64,000 nt of DNA, taken from contig QNQO01001169.1 in assembly GCA_003290165.1 (NCBI GenBank), positions 124,001 to 188,000 of the forward strand, given 5' to 3'. This DNA comes from Berberis thunbergii. Lineage: Eukaryota; Streptophyta; Magnoliopsida; Ranunculales; Berberidaceae. Of the stretch, positions 45,607-57,314 are shown one piece after another. How positions within the stretch are numbered: position 1 is the first letter of the stretch; each line of letters starts with the position of its first letter. Both the position numbers and the translations under genes were made by a program. The notes below the pieces were generated by a model. That model did no database searches. It saw only the letters and a list, made by a program, of their open reading frames with translations, and was not told where the DNA came from.

Positions 45607-47589
45607 TGAGAGAAAAATGGTATGAGATTCACCACGCTGGGATTGTGTGCATCGCTACCCTCAAATTGTTCTCATTTGATCCTACCCCTTGGTTGCCCAT
45701 TGAGCTCTCTCATCTCATCTTCTACCTACCATGTACCAAGAACCATCCAATGGCTATGTCAAAGATGCAATGGTTTGATGTTAATTTGTTTTCCTTATGT
45801 TGCCAAATGAGTAAGATTAATGAAAAACATTAGATAATATGTAAGTGGTATCATATATGATTTGGGGTTTCGGGGGTTTACAAATGTATGAAATGTACAT
45901 CGGTCTATAGATTATTAGATCATTCAGATAATAACGGTTGAGGTAGAGAAAACATGAAATTTAAGAAGGTCAGCGCATCTTCTGACAATCGAGGATACCA
46001 TATAACTTTTAACATTAAATTATGATAATGCTATGAACTATACCTTATTATCTCATATTCTTTACTTGTCGTTTTGTTGTATCAACATTTTAATTTCTCA
46101 TAAATGCCCAGATTTCCTTGAAATTATAGGCTTGATGTATTTCGTATTCTAGCCAAAACTAATTTATGTCTCAAGATTACAAATTTCAAAAATCTAACGA
46201 AGAAGTGAAGGGTTATCTAGATGCATCTTGGACAATATGTCCAAAACTTTATTTAGTAACTCATCTACTTAACTTGATAACTAAAAGTATTTTCGGAGAT
46301 TGTATCTTTTGACACCCGACTCCAGAGAGGTGGAAGGCGATGGTGTGATGGTTGTGCTAGGTGGCGTCTCACAAGCTTAGCCAACCCTCTGAGTGATTAT
46401 TGTTAGGAGTGTGGTCTTGGTTGGTATAGTCCCACGCCAGCCTGTAATGGTGGAGTAATGATGAGAGTTACAAGAGGAGGTCTACCAAGGCATTTTGAGA
46501 TAAAACCTTATATGCAAAGGCCAACAATGAGATTCAATACTCTTTAGGTGTTTAAGTTGGGACAATATCAGTGCACGATAGATAAATATCTCTTATGTTA
46601 CTATTTGTATCAAAACTGTATGGAGAGATCATTTCAAATATTTTCTTCAACCGAAAAAGAAAATAACTTCTCTTGCCTTCAAATTATATGGTACTAGAAT
46701 TCTTACAAATTGAGCTTATCATTCTAATAACCTTGCTAGATCTTATGTGACACACTAACCCTTGAGGATTCCGGTGGTGTATTAGAATGGCTCCTAGTCA
46801 TGAGAGGTGGGATGTTTGCGCCAAGTTGTGCCACATGCTTAAGCATACATCATGTGTGAAACAAATTAGTCATAGCACTGGATGCAGTCGAATTTTGCTC
46901 TCTGCATTGACTTTGACCTGCAAATCTGCCGATCTGCACAATGAACACACGTGAGCCATGGACCACCATTGTGGTGGCCGATGACACTCCGATCCTAAAG
47001 TCAGACAGGGATCTGAGGAATGCGTAATATTGTAAACAGGAAATTAGTAGCGTACCTTAGCTTACCAACCTCATATCTTATTTATAGTGTTGAATTCCTG
47101 GTTCGACCAAACCATCGATGGTGTAGTTTAGGGAAGAAGATCTCAATGGAAATCCTTCTCTGATTAGGAGTTGTGCTTTGAAGGGGAGTTTCCCTGTTAG
47201 CTTTGTGCTCCTAGATACACGGGAGATAGTTCCCAATCCGAGAGTAGTCCATAGATAAAAGTCTTCATGCGTGACATATACTCTGGTATTTGCTTCCTAA
47301 TTGGATGCAAAGTGAAGTTGTCTTGCCTGTCTGAAGCTGGTTCTCAAGATACTTGCCTTAGCAGGGCTTACGGGTATTGAAGATAGTTGTGAGACGTGTA
47401 GGCTTAGCAGATTGTAATGAATTCGAGTTTGTCTGGCGGACTACATTGTGCAGGCTTGGAACCGCTTGGGACGAATCAGTGTTGGGCTGACGCTTGGACC
47501 TATTATTTCTTGAGTCATCATGACACGTGTACGACGTAAAAGAGAGACTTTTTTAGTGCATCATTAGCACTTATAAGATGCCATTCCTT
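45607..47589. other. Intergenic region, no supported gene
   Basis: The first part is the MIP1 upstream region. 46300-47560 has a more mixed base composition and is probably old transposon sequence, but I could not identify ends or domains. Confidence 0.45.
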
Positions 47590-47860
47590 TTTGTAGCGAG
47601 GATTTTGTGATAAACCCTCAAAAGCCAATGGCCCACGATGGGGTCAGAATTGACTTGGGTGGTTAAGTTAGGGACCACACCCAAATACCTACAATGTGGC
47701 ACGACTGAACATGGATAGTTAAGTCGGGGACAACATCCGGAAGTGGGGAGAGCGAAGCCCACATTGCACCGATGTTGTACCAAACTTAACCACCTAAATT
47801 GGGTCAGGCCCCATCGTGGACCTTTGGGTGTGTCGTTTTATTGCAAAACTCCTCAGTATA
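47590..47860. mobile_element. Foldback element with TIRs of about 80 bp
   Basis: The left arm (cccacgatggggtcag ... ggtggttaagtt) pairs with the right arm (aacttaaccacct ... ccccatcgtgga), and weaker pairing extends outward to about 47598 and 47857. Arms of about 80 bp flank a centre of about 100 bp. The open frame on the minus strand here is a by-product. Confidence 0.6.
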
Positions 47861-48239
47861 ATTAAGGAGCATATCACCTATTATAAAACTCATGACCACT
47901 CCAACTATAAATCACATGGGATTAATCAAGCTAATACCACGTGCCCAACATGTGCATGGAGGACTAACTTATTGGGACACCACCTTATGCGCACCACACC
48001 AAAATGAATAATTAGTAACATCAATATTTTTTTAATTTGTAACTCTTCATTATGTTACAAGTCTTGTAACCCAAAAAGATATTACTAATTATTGACTCAA
48101 GTTACTATTAATAATTTTACAAATATATTATTTATAAAAATAACTAAGAAATAAAAAAAATGTTTAGTTAAATTAGTAATTAGTAAAATTAGAAATAATA
48201 ATTAGAGTATCATTTCTCTTTTTTTTTTCTAAACCTAAA

Positions 48240-48839
48240 TAAGATAGGGTTACTAATCTGATCATATAATTTCTCTTTCATTTCTCTTTTTTTCCCTCAA
48301 CCGAATTCACTATCCACCGAATTCCCTTTCCATCGATTCACTCTCCATTGATTAACTTCACTCTGTCGATCTCGATCGATCTCAAACCTCCAGCACTTCC
48401 ATCAATCGATCTCAAACTTTCAGCAATTCGATGCAAAAGCCCTAATTCAAAGATCTCTTATTCTGTCCAAATTAATCTCTCCATCGATTTTCATAGAAAA
48501 TCTCTCATTCACTCTCGCTTGATCGATCTCTGTTGATTTGGATAAACTGTGTTGTTGTTGTCAAGTAGATGTGATTTTGTGGCAAGAAGAGAGAATCCAA
48601 GCAAAGGTAATTATCATGTAATTGTAGTTATTTTTCATTGATCTTCTCCACTTCTTCTACTGCAAATTGATTATCTACTTCACTTGTTCTATATCAACCG
48701 TTTGTGTTCACTTGAGTGAGTTGAGAAGAAAACACAAAGATGATGGTGAAAAGACTTATAAAATCAACTCTCATTACAAAGGTATATGTAAGTTTCTGCT
48801 GTTTTCTACAACCTTTTGTTGTCTATTACATTAAATGTT
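48240..48839 (+). other. Possible host-gene 5' leader and first exons, cut off by a MULE
   Basis: A C/T-rich and TCGATC-rich leader-like stretch (48290-48540) ends near 48607 at a donor-like caaag followed by gtaatt. A short open exon with ATGATGGTGAAAAG (48739) reads MMVKRLIKSTLITK up to an aaag/gtatat donor at 48780. The MULE inserts 60 bp further on, where the first intron would be. No downstream exon was recognised, so the gene may be dead or unrelated. Confidence 0.3.
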
Positions 48840-49087
48840 GGGTAATTTGCACTTTGCCGCCTATTATAAATAGTTAATTAATAAGTAGACCCATCATTAA
48901 TTACTATTGCAGTTACCCACTTGACTAGCGGTCAACGTTAAAAGACCGTTAATTTTCAAAACAGATTATCAAAATGCCACTAAAAAATCAAAGGCTGAGA
49001 TTGAATCTTTCGTATCTCGAACATCTCATCTCGAGGAAAACCCTAAGGCCCAACTGAAATCGTAATCATATCTAGAGGAAAATCTAA

Positions 49088-50628
49088 GAGGGTGTTTGTT
49101 TCTGCTTCTGAATGGAGTCAGAAGTCTTAATAAGAAGTGAACCACCTTATTTGGAGTGTTTGTTTTTAATTCTGATCAGAAGTTCTGCTTCTGATTGGAG
49201 TAAGCAACAAGGAGGTACTGATCACTTAGCACTGAGTGCTTATTGAAAAATTATTTCAATAATAACCTTAACATAATTTTGTAATGACAATTGTTGCCCC
49301 CATCTTCTTAAAAGTAGGGGTGGGCATCCCATCCCGCGATCTCGTTCCCGTCCCGGTCTCGTCCCATTCAGTCCCGATTTTTTCGGGTCTTAATGGGATT
49401 GAATAATTTCATCCCGATCCCGTCCCGTCCTGATCTAGAATGGAATAAAGATTTTCAATCCCGCCAATCCCGTCCCGTCCCGAACTAATTAATTAATATT
49501 AATTATTAATATTTTTATTTCATAGTTAGTGTATCAATACCCATTTATTGCTAAAAGCTTGTTAGTGTGCCAATACCCATTTCATAGTTAGTGTGCCAAT
49601 ACCCATTTCTGTACATTTCATTGAACACTATTTTCTGTTAGTGTGTCAATACCCATTTCTTGTTAAAAGCTCAAGTTGCGAGGAAAGCCACAAGTACAAA
49701 TTATCAAAACCAGACAAAAAAATTGGGATCATTACAAAGATCACTAACATAGAAAACTGCAAAAATGAAGCATCTAGCTTAATCATAAATTCATGTTCAC
49801 TGAATACTGAAAACTGAAAACTCATTCAACAAAATATTTTAATTGTTTATAGTAGCATATAGACATGTAGAAAATTCCATCGTTCTTAATTTTCAGCATT
49901 GAATTACTTAACAGGATTTGCCTTACAGCAGACTCAAGACGATTTCAGGCTCAAGACTTTCAGATTAGCACGCTGATCCCGTCCCGAACCTGTTTGGGAT
50001 GGGATGAGTTTTTTCCATCCCGTCCCGTCCCGATCCAGTATGAACGGGATGGGATAGAGATGGGTATATCTCGTCCCATCCCGTCTCGTGCCCACCCCTA
50101 CTTAAAAGTAAGCTAAATTTTGGTGGCACACCTTCATTCTCTTCGCCAAACATTGTGGTTATTTTTTCTCTCATTCATATTTATTTTCTTTTTATGTATT
50201 TTCAAGTTTTTCTTCATCTCTCAAACTCTCAATCTCAGGTATATTTTCAAGTTTTTAGCATATAGTTTTTGTGTCTTATGTGTATCATAAGATATTAAAT
50301 CAAATAACTCATGTTTGGATTAATGATTTTATCAAATAACTAATTAAAATGCTACAAACGTATTGCTTAGATTCAACAAAAATGCTACAGTCGTATTAAA
50401 TATGATTTAAAGCGCAATATTTATGTCATAATTTTTTCTAGCTCAGCGGGGAAAAATTGTCAAACAATTCTCATTCAGTACCTAAAAACAAACACCTTTT
50501 TAATTTTGCAACTTCTAATCAACAGCTCATTCAGAAGTAAAACAAACAGTTCATTAAGAAGATCGTTCAGAACTTCTAACTCCAGCTAGAAGTTAGCTTC
50601 TAAGCACTTAAAAAAAACAAATGCCCTC
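49088..50628. mobile_element. PIF/Harbinger-type element nested in the MULE TIR
   Basis: The ends GAGGGTGTTTGTTTCTG and AAACAAATGCCCTC are inverted repeats flanked by TAA (49085-49087 and 50629-50631). Removing it restores the continuity of the MULE terminal repeat when compared with the right arm. Without its own nested hAT element it would be about 750 bp. It encodes no transposase. Confidence 0.85.
49315..50100. mobile_element. Non-autonomous hAT element B, nested inside the Harbinger-type element
   Basis: Terminal TAGGGGTGGGCAT and ATGCCCACCCCTA-like ends (the right end reads GTGCCCACCCCTA) are flanked by the perfect 8-bp duplication CTTAAAAG (49307-49314 and 50101-50108). Subterminal cccgtcccg motifs are shared with element A (22659-23258). 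The interior has four units of gttagtgtgccaatacccat between about 49522 and 49665. There is no transposase. Confidence 0.92.
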
Positions 50629-51160
50629 TAATAGTTGCTTTTAAAAAATCTTTCATCTTAAACAACTCCTCTCGAGGAAAATCTATTGGTCCAAATTTAA
50701 TAGTACACACATATCTAGGTAAATCTAACGGTCCAAATTTAATTATGCACGCATCTCAAAGAAAATCTGATGGTTCAGCACGCATCTAAAAATCTCTATC
50801 GGCTCGACACACAGTTCGAGAAAATTCTGGCGACTTAGATTTATTCGTGCACACATGTCGAGGAAAATCATCTCAAATTTATTCTTGCATGCATCTCGAG
50901 GAAATCTAACGGTTCAGCACGCACTCGAGGCAAAAATTTGATGGTCCAACACGCATCTCAAGGAAAATAAATCTTAGCTGTTAGATTTCCTCAAGATGCG
51001 TGTTATACCGTCATTTTTTCTAGAGATGTGTGCTGAATTGTTATTTTTTGCCTCGGTATGCATACACGAATTAACTAGAGTTGGTAGATTTTCTCGAGAA
51101 GCGCACACAAAGAAATCTAAGCCATCAAAATTTTCTCGAGATGCGTGTTGAACTAACATG

Positions 51161-51395
51161 TTTTGTCATTAGTTATTCTTAAATTCCTACTTGGAACAAG
51201 TACTTCCATTGATGTTGGTTCAATTTTTCATTAGTTAGTTACATGTAGAAACTCCGTGCACTTGATAAAAAGGGTTACTTGGGGGAGGTACGATTTTATG
51301 TTTTATTATTTGATCACGATCTAGATTCTGGATTTATCATGAAATCTTGCCAAGTGAATGGGGAAAAGATCAAAACAGTGGGTTTTGTTATAATC
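51161..51395 (+). repeat. Segment shared by MULE interior and right flank (copy inside)
   Basis: The sequence is repeated in direct orientation at 52679-52924, just outside the element. Both contain cattagttagttacatgtag, then cacttgataaaaagggttac, and gaaatcttgccaagtgaatg. The flank copy has about 12 extra bases (ctcaaacctttg). The short ORF here has no recognised domain. Confidence 0.8.
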
Positions 51396-51890
51396 ATTGA
51401 CAACAAATTAATAGTAGAAACACCCAGAACTGAGTTGGAAGGATGTCACCTTCTGCGAATTCAATATCGAGCTCAGTGAATGGGTTTGTAAAAATTTCAA
51501 ATTTCACTTCTTTATCACTCCATTGTGTCGTTTTTGTTCATTGATTACTTTGCAGAGTCGGAAGGATGTCGAAGGGTATTTGGTTTGAACTTTGCTCCTC
51601 TCTATATTAAATATGTGAAATATATCAAGTTTAAGGGACACGATATGTTGGTACCATTCATTGTTGGGTGTCAAGTTACCGATTTCCACCAGCAGTATTG
51701 AAAAGTCTTGAGGTAAATTTTCAATTATTTTGCCTTTCCAATTTTTGTTCCACAATGGCACAAGCAATCTAAGGCCTTACAAGAAAAATTGAAAGCACTT
51801 GTTTGAAATTCACAGGTTTGCTTTGTTGTATTTTTGTTTTAAGGGCTCAAGGCTCTATCGATTCCCATGTAATGTTTGTATATCTCTAAA

Positions 51891-52091
51891 GAGAAATTCT
51901 AAATGTCGAGGGAATGAGCGAGGAAACGAGCGAGGGAAATAAGGTGGCGAGGTGAAAGCCGTTCATTTCCCTCGAGATGCGTGCATTGACTTTTCTCACG
52001 CGCATCTCAAAGGAAATGAACGGCTTTCACCTCGCCACCTCATTTCCCTCGCTCGTTTCCTCGCTCATTCCCTCGACATTTAGAATCTCTC
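51891..52091. repeat. Near-perfect long hairpin (arms of about 93 bp)
   Basis: The left arm 51891-51983 and right arm about 51997-52091 are reverse complements with only a few mismatches. The arms begin and end with ttctaaatgtcgaggg / ccctcgacatttagaa and enclose a loop of about 13 nt. The arms contain ggtggcgaggtgaaagccg and its complement, and near the loop the ctcgagatgcgtg motif typical of this MULE interior. Confidence 0.9.
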
Positions 52092-52644
52092 CTCTCTAAA
52101 ATGAAAAGAAACACAATGTATTAGATGGGTCCTCAGGCTGTTTTTCCTGAACCTACTTCACAGAAACACAATGTAAAAACAAGTACTCTTGAACTTTGAG
52201 AAATCACAACTTATAAGAATCAGACTGCTCCAAAAGGAAAGTAAAGTTCATCACATTAGCACACATCTCGAGATAAAAAGCTGTCTATTAAATTTGGATC
52301 GTTAGATTTACCTAGAGATGTGTGTACTATTAAATTTGGATCATTAGATTTTCCTCAAGATGAGTTGTTTAAGATGAAAGATTTTTTTAAATCAACTGTT
52401 GAATTTTTCTCGAGATACAATTACGATTTCAGTTGAACCTTAGGATTTTCCTCGAGATGAGATGTGATATGAAATATTCAATATCATCAGCCTTCGATTT
52501 CTGAGGGGCATTTTGGTAATCTGCTTTAAAAATTGACGATCTTTGAACATTGTCGCTAATCAAGGGGGTATTTGCAATAGTGATTAATGATGGATCTACT
52601 TAGTAATTAGCTATTTATAATAGAGAGAAAAATGCAAATTTTCC

Positions 52645-54491
52645 TTAAATGTTTGATCTTCTCTTCTCTACTCAACTATTTTGTCATTAGTTATTCTTGA
52701 ATTCATACTTGGAACAAGTATTTCCATTGATGCTGATTCATTTTTTCATTAGTTAGTTACATGTAGAAACTTCATTCACTTGATAAAAAGGGTTACTTGG
52801 GGGAGGTACGATTTTATGTTTTATTATTTGATCACTCAAACCTTTGGATCTAGATTCTCGGTTTATCATGAAATCTTGCCAAGTGAATGGGGAAAAGATC
52901 AAAACAGAGGGTTTTGTTATAATCTTGTCGAAGGGTCTTCTTTATTGTCAAGAGGTAAAGATTTGCTCACTTGAACTTAAATTGGGTTTAGTAAAGCAAG
53001 ATTTGGGATTCTAGGGTTTGGTTTTGGAGAAGTTGTAGCAAAATCGATTCTTGTCATGTTGTTTCTTTGTGTTTACAATGAATGTATGATCAACTTTATT
53101 TGATTTCTTGGGTTGTTTTTTGTTTGATGCATAAACACTCGGCCTTGTTTCCAGTTCATTGTAATGAATCGTCGCAATACAGGTACCCTCATAGTTTAGT
53201 TGCCTCTTTTCGATCTCATTGAATCTGATAACAATTGCATGCAATTTTGATATTGAGAATGCTTTCTCTATGGTAAACAAGGGTCTTTGTTTAATTATAT
53301 GTGGGGTTGAGAGGTTAGGGAGAGACATGTGGTTGACTTGGGGGGGTCTTGATTGGGACTTTTGAGCAACCATATTTCTCCAATTATTGATGTAGAGCTG
53401 TTTATGACACCAATGGGAAAAAAATACCCCGATGCGTTGCCGATTTTTGGTGCACAACATTAGGTACTTTTTTTGTTTCTTAAAATTTGGAACTACCATT
53501 CCAGAATCTTTCAATATTGCTTCATGTCTTTGTGTACTATGTCTTATACAATTACTGTCATATAACTTAAACTATTATTTGCACTTTTTTTCCCAGGTGG
53601 AAATCAATCTCGTCTTGTTACTGCTACAACTTCACAGTTGAATACCTTGCCATTTTAGCACTCTTTTTGGAATCGTACTACAAAACCCTCCCGAGTATTC
53701 TTGCTGCAACTCCATCTTTTTTCCAGTTCCTTTAAATATGGCATTTACACTTTTACAAGTGTGTTCATTTATAAATTGTTCTTGATTTCTCGAAGTTCAA
53801 GAATACTAGTTTTCACAATGTGTTTCTGTGAAGTAGGTTCAGGAAAAGCAGCCTGATGACCCATCTAATACAAATGAAATAAAGTGCAGAACTTCATAGC
53901 TTCACCAGGTTTTAATTTCCTAGTCTCATGGCACATAGTTTTTTTTTTAAGGGCTCAAGGCTCTATTGATCCCCGTGTAACTTTTTTATCTCTCTAATGA
54001 AAAGGAAATGCATAACAAGTAAATAAGGGAAAATGAAAACAAATTTATAGCACCTTTTTCTTGATTGCATCTTCTACTTGACTTACATAAGAACTTTATA
54101 ATTTATTACAACTATTTCACTTTATAATAGCTGCAAGATAATTTTAATTTGGTATTAATATTATTATTTGAATATTTAAATTTTACAATCTCATTGAATG
54201 TCATTCATTTGTTGATACCTTTTTTTTATTTATTTAATTAAAAACAAATAAAATTTTACATACTGATTTTTTTTAAATTATAACACGTCGAAGTGTTGCT
54301 AATATTTGAACATTGTAACATGCTACAGTGCCATAAGCAACCTTGAACAACTATTACAAAATTTGAAGATTGTAACACGTTGAGGTGTTCCTAATATTTT
54401 AAATTCCATAATTTGCAAGATTTTTGTGATGTTACAAATTTTTTTAGGAACAAAGCTATGTGATACAAATTGCAATTTATAGTGTAGTGGC
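52645..54491. other. Flank between the MULE and the retrotransposon nest
   Basis: It contains the outside partners of three segments in the MULE interior (52679-52924 direct, 53785-53872 inverted, about 53947-54000 direct). AT-rich sequence with two similar taacacgt-gaggtgtt motifs lies near 54285 and 54377. No domain-bearing ORF was found; the 53011-53514 minus frame has no recognisable content. Confidence 0.5.
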
Positions 54492-54974
54492 TGTCAGGAC
54501 TAGTACTGTTGGTCAGGTAAAACCAAGGTCAGAGGCATTTCAAGACTTTCCTAATGGTCTCAAAACTCAATGTTCCCTTTTGAAAAGTGCCCAAATGCTT
54601 AGCATCTATATTATAGAGGGAATGTTTGAGCTCTTGACTGTGAGGACGTGTTGCCTCCATTGCATAGTCGGGCCAGACTGTACCGCTAGCATTTTTTTAT
54701 TGTTTTCTTTGCATTGTTTTTCGACTTCAAACTTGTATTTCCATCGATCGATAGCATCGAACTAGTCTTGAGCAACGTCCTTTCCGAACGTTCCTTCCCA
54801 TTGTAATCTATCGAATGTGAATGAGAGCTTTTACTGACTATTGTGCATTGTTATATTGTCTACAGATTGATATTGTGCATTCTCAAGTTAATATTTGTGC
54901 CCGTCAAAGTAACTACTCATAGGCTTACTAGTGAATTGGATAGCTAGTGCCGCACGGATTACTAGTCCGTGACA
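54492..54974 (+). repeat. 5' LTR of the outer gypsy element
   Basis: It begins TGTCAGGACT and ends CCGTGACA, 483 bp. It is homologous to the inner LTRs (445 and 451 bp) in opposite orientation but has about 34 extra bases in two places near its start. Confidence 0.88.
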
Positions 54975-54976
54975 GT

Positions 54977-54988
54977 TGGTATCAGAGC
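54977..54988 (+). promoter_or_regulatory. Primer-binding site, initiator tRNA-Met type
   Basis: TGGTATCAGAGC lies two bases after the LTR, matching the 3' end of plant initiator methionine tRNA. This is the usual primer of plant gypsy elements. The inner element has a mutated version (TGGTATCTAGCC) on the minus strand near 60556-60567. Confidence 0.85.
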
Positions 54989-55001
54989 CAGAGCTTGTTG
55001 A

Positions 55002-55461
55002 ATGCAAACCAGGATGCAGGAACTAAATGAGCGCCTTAGCGCTATGGAGAAACGACAGGCTAGTCGAATGCATAGACTAGAAAGCAGAATGGACCAGTTG
55101 AACACTTTGGGAGAACAAATTAGTCGGTTTGATGGACTCTTTCACTGGCAGACAGAGTGGATTCACTGGCTGAGCACGCTGATAACTTAGAGGGGCGGAC
55201 AGTCGCTATGGAATAGTCGCTTCACCCCACAGCTCAGGTGATGAGTGACTTCCAATTATAGTTGGAGGACTTATTTGCAAGGGTTGGATTGCTTACTAAG
55301 GCCACAGGGACGACTGATCACCATAGGATGAAAGTGCCCGAGCCAAAGTCATATGCTGGGGCACGAGATGGGAAGGAGTTAGAGAACTTCTTGTTTGATC
55401 TGGAGCAGTATTTTTGCGCGGTGAACCCTGAATCCGAAAAAGCCAAGGTTACCATGGCGAC
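55002..55461 (+). pseudogene. Outer element gag, 5' part
   Basis: An N-terminal coiled-coil-like segment (QELNERLSAMEKRQASRMHR) is followed, after a frame break near 55190-55240, by MKVPEPKSYAGARDGKELEN and FLFDLEQYFCAVNPE, typical of plant gypsy Gag. The frame ends at ATGGCGAC, where the inner element is inserted. It resumes at 61026 with the expected continuation. Confidence 0.8.
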
Positions 55462-55906
55462 TGTCACGGACTAGTAATCCGTGCGGCACTAGCTATCCAA
55501 TTCACTAGTAAGCCTATGAGTAGTTACTTTGACAGGCACAAATATTAACTTGATAATGCACAATATCAATCTGTAATAATATAACAATGCACAATAGTCA
55601 GTAAAACTCTCATTCACATTCAATAGATTACAATGGGGAGGAACGTTCGGAAGGACGTTGCTCAAGACTAGTTCGATGCTATCGATCGATGGAAATACAA
55701 GTTTGAAGTTGAAAAGCAATGCAAGAAAACAATAAAAATGCTAGCGGTACAGTCTGGACCGACTATGCAATTGAGGCAACACGTCCTCACAGTCAAGAGC
55801 TCAAACCTTCCCCCTATAATATAGATGTTAAGCATTTGGGCACTTTTCAAAAGGGAACATTGAGTTTTGAGACCATTAGGAAGGCCTCTGACCTTAAGTC
55901 CTGACA
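55462..55906 (-). repeat. 3' LTR of the inner gypsy element
   Basis: 445 bp, TG...CA in element sense. It aligns along its whole length with 60570-61020, with many single-base length differences. Confidence 0.92.
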
Positions 55907-55917
55907 CTCTCCCACAC

Positions 55918-57303
55918 TCAATTCGCTGACGCCCTCGCAGCGAACTTTTCCAAGTACTCTTCCAGCTTTGAAAGGTATGGCAGTAGATGCTCGACTGGCT
56001 CCCAACAGATCTCTGAAGGAGGTTCATCCTGCCACTTGACCAAATACTCTCTATCCGGGCCTGTGTTGTAGATGAGACGGTCAACTAAGATTTATTCCAC
56101 TTCTCGATCTGGCTTAGTAGGATGCTTAGGCAATGCTCGGGTAGATACATTTTTTGTGGGATCAGCGGCATCGGCATGGTAGGACTTCAAGTTACTTGCA
56201 TGGAAGACATGATGGGTGAAACGGAGCCAATGTGGTAACTGACGCGATATGAGACTTTGCCTACTTTCTCAATAATCTGTACCGGAACCTCATACTTGCT
56301 AAACAAATTGTTGTGTGCTCTAGCCGTCCGTTTATACTTGTTGAACATATCTAACTTCACCAATACCAAGTCCTCGACTTCAAAAGGATCGATTCGTCGC
56401 TTCTTGTCCGCCCATTTCTTCATGTGACGGGAGGCTTTCTCAAGATAAGCTCGAGCAACTTCAATGTTTTTCTGCCAGGCTTTGACAAATTCAAGAGCTC
56501 TTGGGCTGGGTCCTTGGTATCCGGTCAGCACTGTATGTGGTGTCAATGGTTGCTGACCGGTGACTAACTGAAAGGGGCTGGAGTGAGTAGCTGAGCTCTT
56601 TTGTAAGTTGAAACAGAATTATGCAACATCGAGTAGTCCCACCCAATTTTTATGGTTTGCACTTACAAAATGACGAAGGTATTCTTCAAGCATAGAGTTA
56701 AAGCACTCAATCTGTCCGTCGGATTGGGGATGTTGGCTTGTTGACATATTAAGTTTGGATCCCAAGAGCTTGAACAACTCCTTCCAGAACTTTCCTGTGA
56801 AGCGAGCATCACGGTCGCTAACAATGTTTTCGGGCAGTCCCCAATACTTAACGACATGCTTGAGGAACAATTGCGCCGTATCTTCGGCTGTGCAAGTCAG
56901 TCCGGTTGGCACAAATGTCACATACTTTGAGAATCGATCGACAACTACAAGGATACTTCTGAAATCCTCCACTTTCGGTAACCCCGTAATGAAGTCCATG
57001 AAAACACTTTTCCAAGGGCGAGTTGGAACAGGCAGAGGCTCTAGTAAGCCTACTGGTCGATCTCTTTCAACCTTATCTTGCTGGCAAATAAGGCAGGTTC
57101 GAACATAGGCCATTACATCCTCCTGTATCTGCGGCCAATAGTATCCCCTCTCTAGCAATGCAAGTGTTCGTCTCCAACCTGGATGTCCCGCCCAATGGGT
57201 GTCATGGCATTCTCTCAAAAGTTATTTTCTCAGACCCGAAGTTCTCGGAACATAGAGGCGATTACCAGTTGTGAGTATTGCTCCATCTTTTATCCAGAAT
57301 CGT
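55918..57303 (-). pseudogene. Inner element integrase with C-terminal chromodomain
   Basis: The integrase zinc-binding region has H-x-H (CHDTHWAGH) and CLICQQDK. The catalytic core has D (FMDFITGLPK), D (VSDRDARFTGKFWKEL) and E (HPQSDGQIEC). The GPY-like C-terminal part follows, and last a chromodomain (REYLVKWQDEPPSEICWEP) ending with the stop at 55918. This places the element among the chromoviruses. Nonsense codons lie at 57222-57224 (within LRKELL), 56619-56621 (after LLDVA) and 56092-56094 (just before the chromodomain). The protein would insert cDNA into the host genome if intact; it is dead here. Confidence 0.85.
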
Positions 57304-57314
57304 CGAGTTTTGCC

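Larger units (their letters stand above)
48840..52644. mobile_element. Mutator-like element (MULE) with long TIRs, non-autonomous
   Basis: A perfect 9-bp duplication TTAAATGTT flanks it (48831-48839 and 52645-52653), which is the Mutator hallmark. The left TIR runs from 48840 (ggtaatttgcactttg ... ctattataaatagttaatta), is broken at 49088 by another transposon, and resumes at 50629-50740. The right TIR (about 52270-52644) is its inverted copy. The interior contains many gcatctcgaggaaa / tctcgagatgcgtg motifs, a 200-bp hairpin, and segments also found in the right flank. No MURA-type transposase is seen. It is 3805 bp in total, or about 2.26 kb without the nested insertions. Confidence 0.9.
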
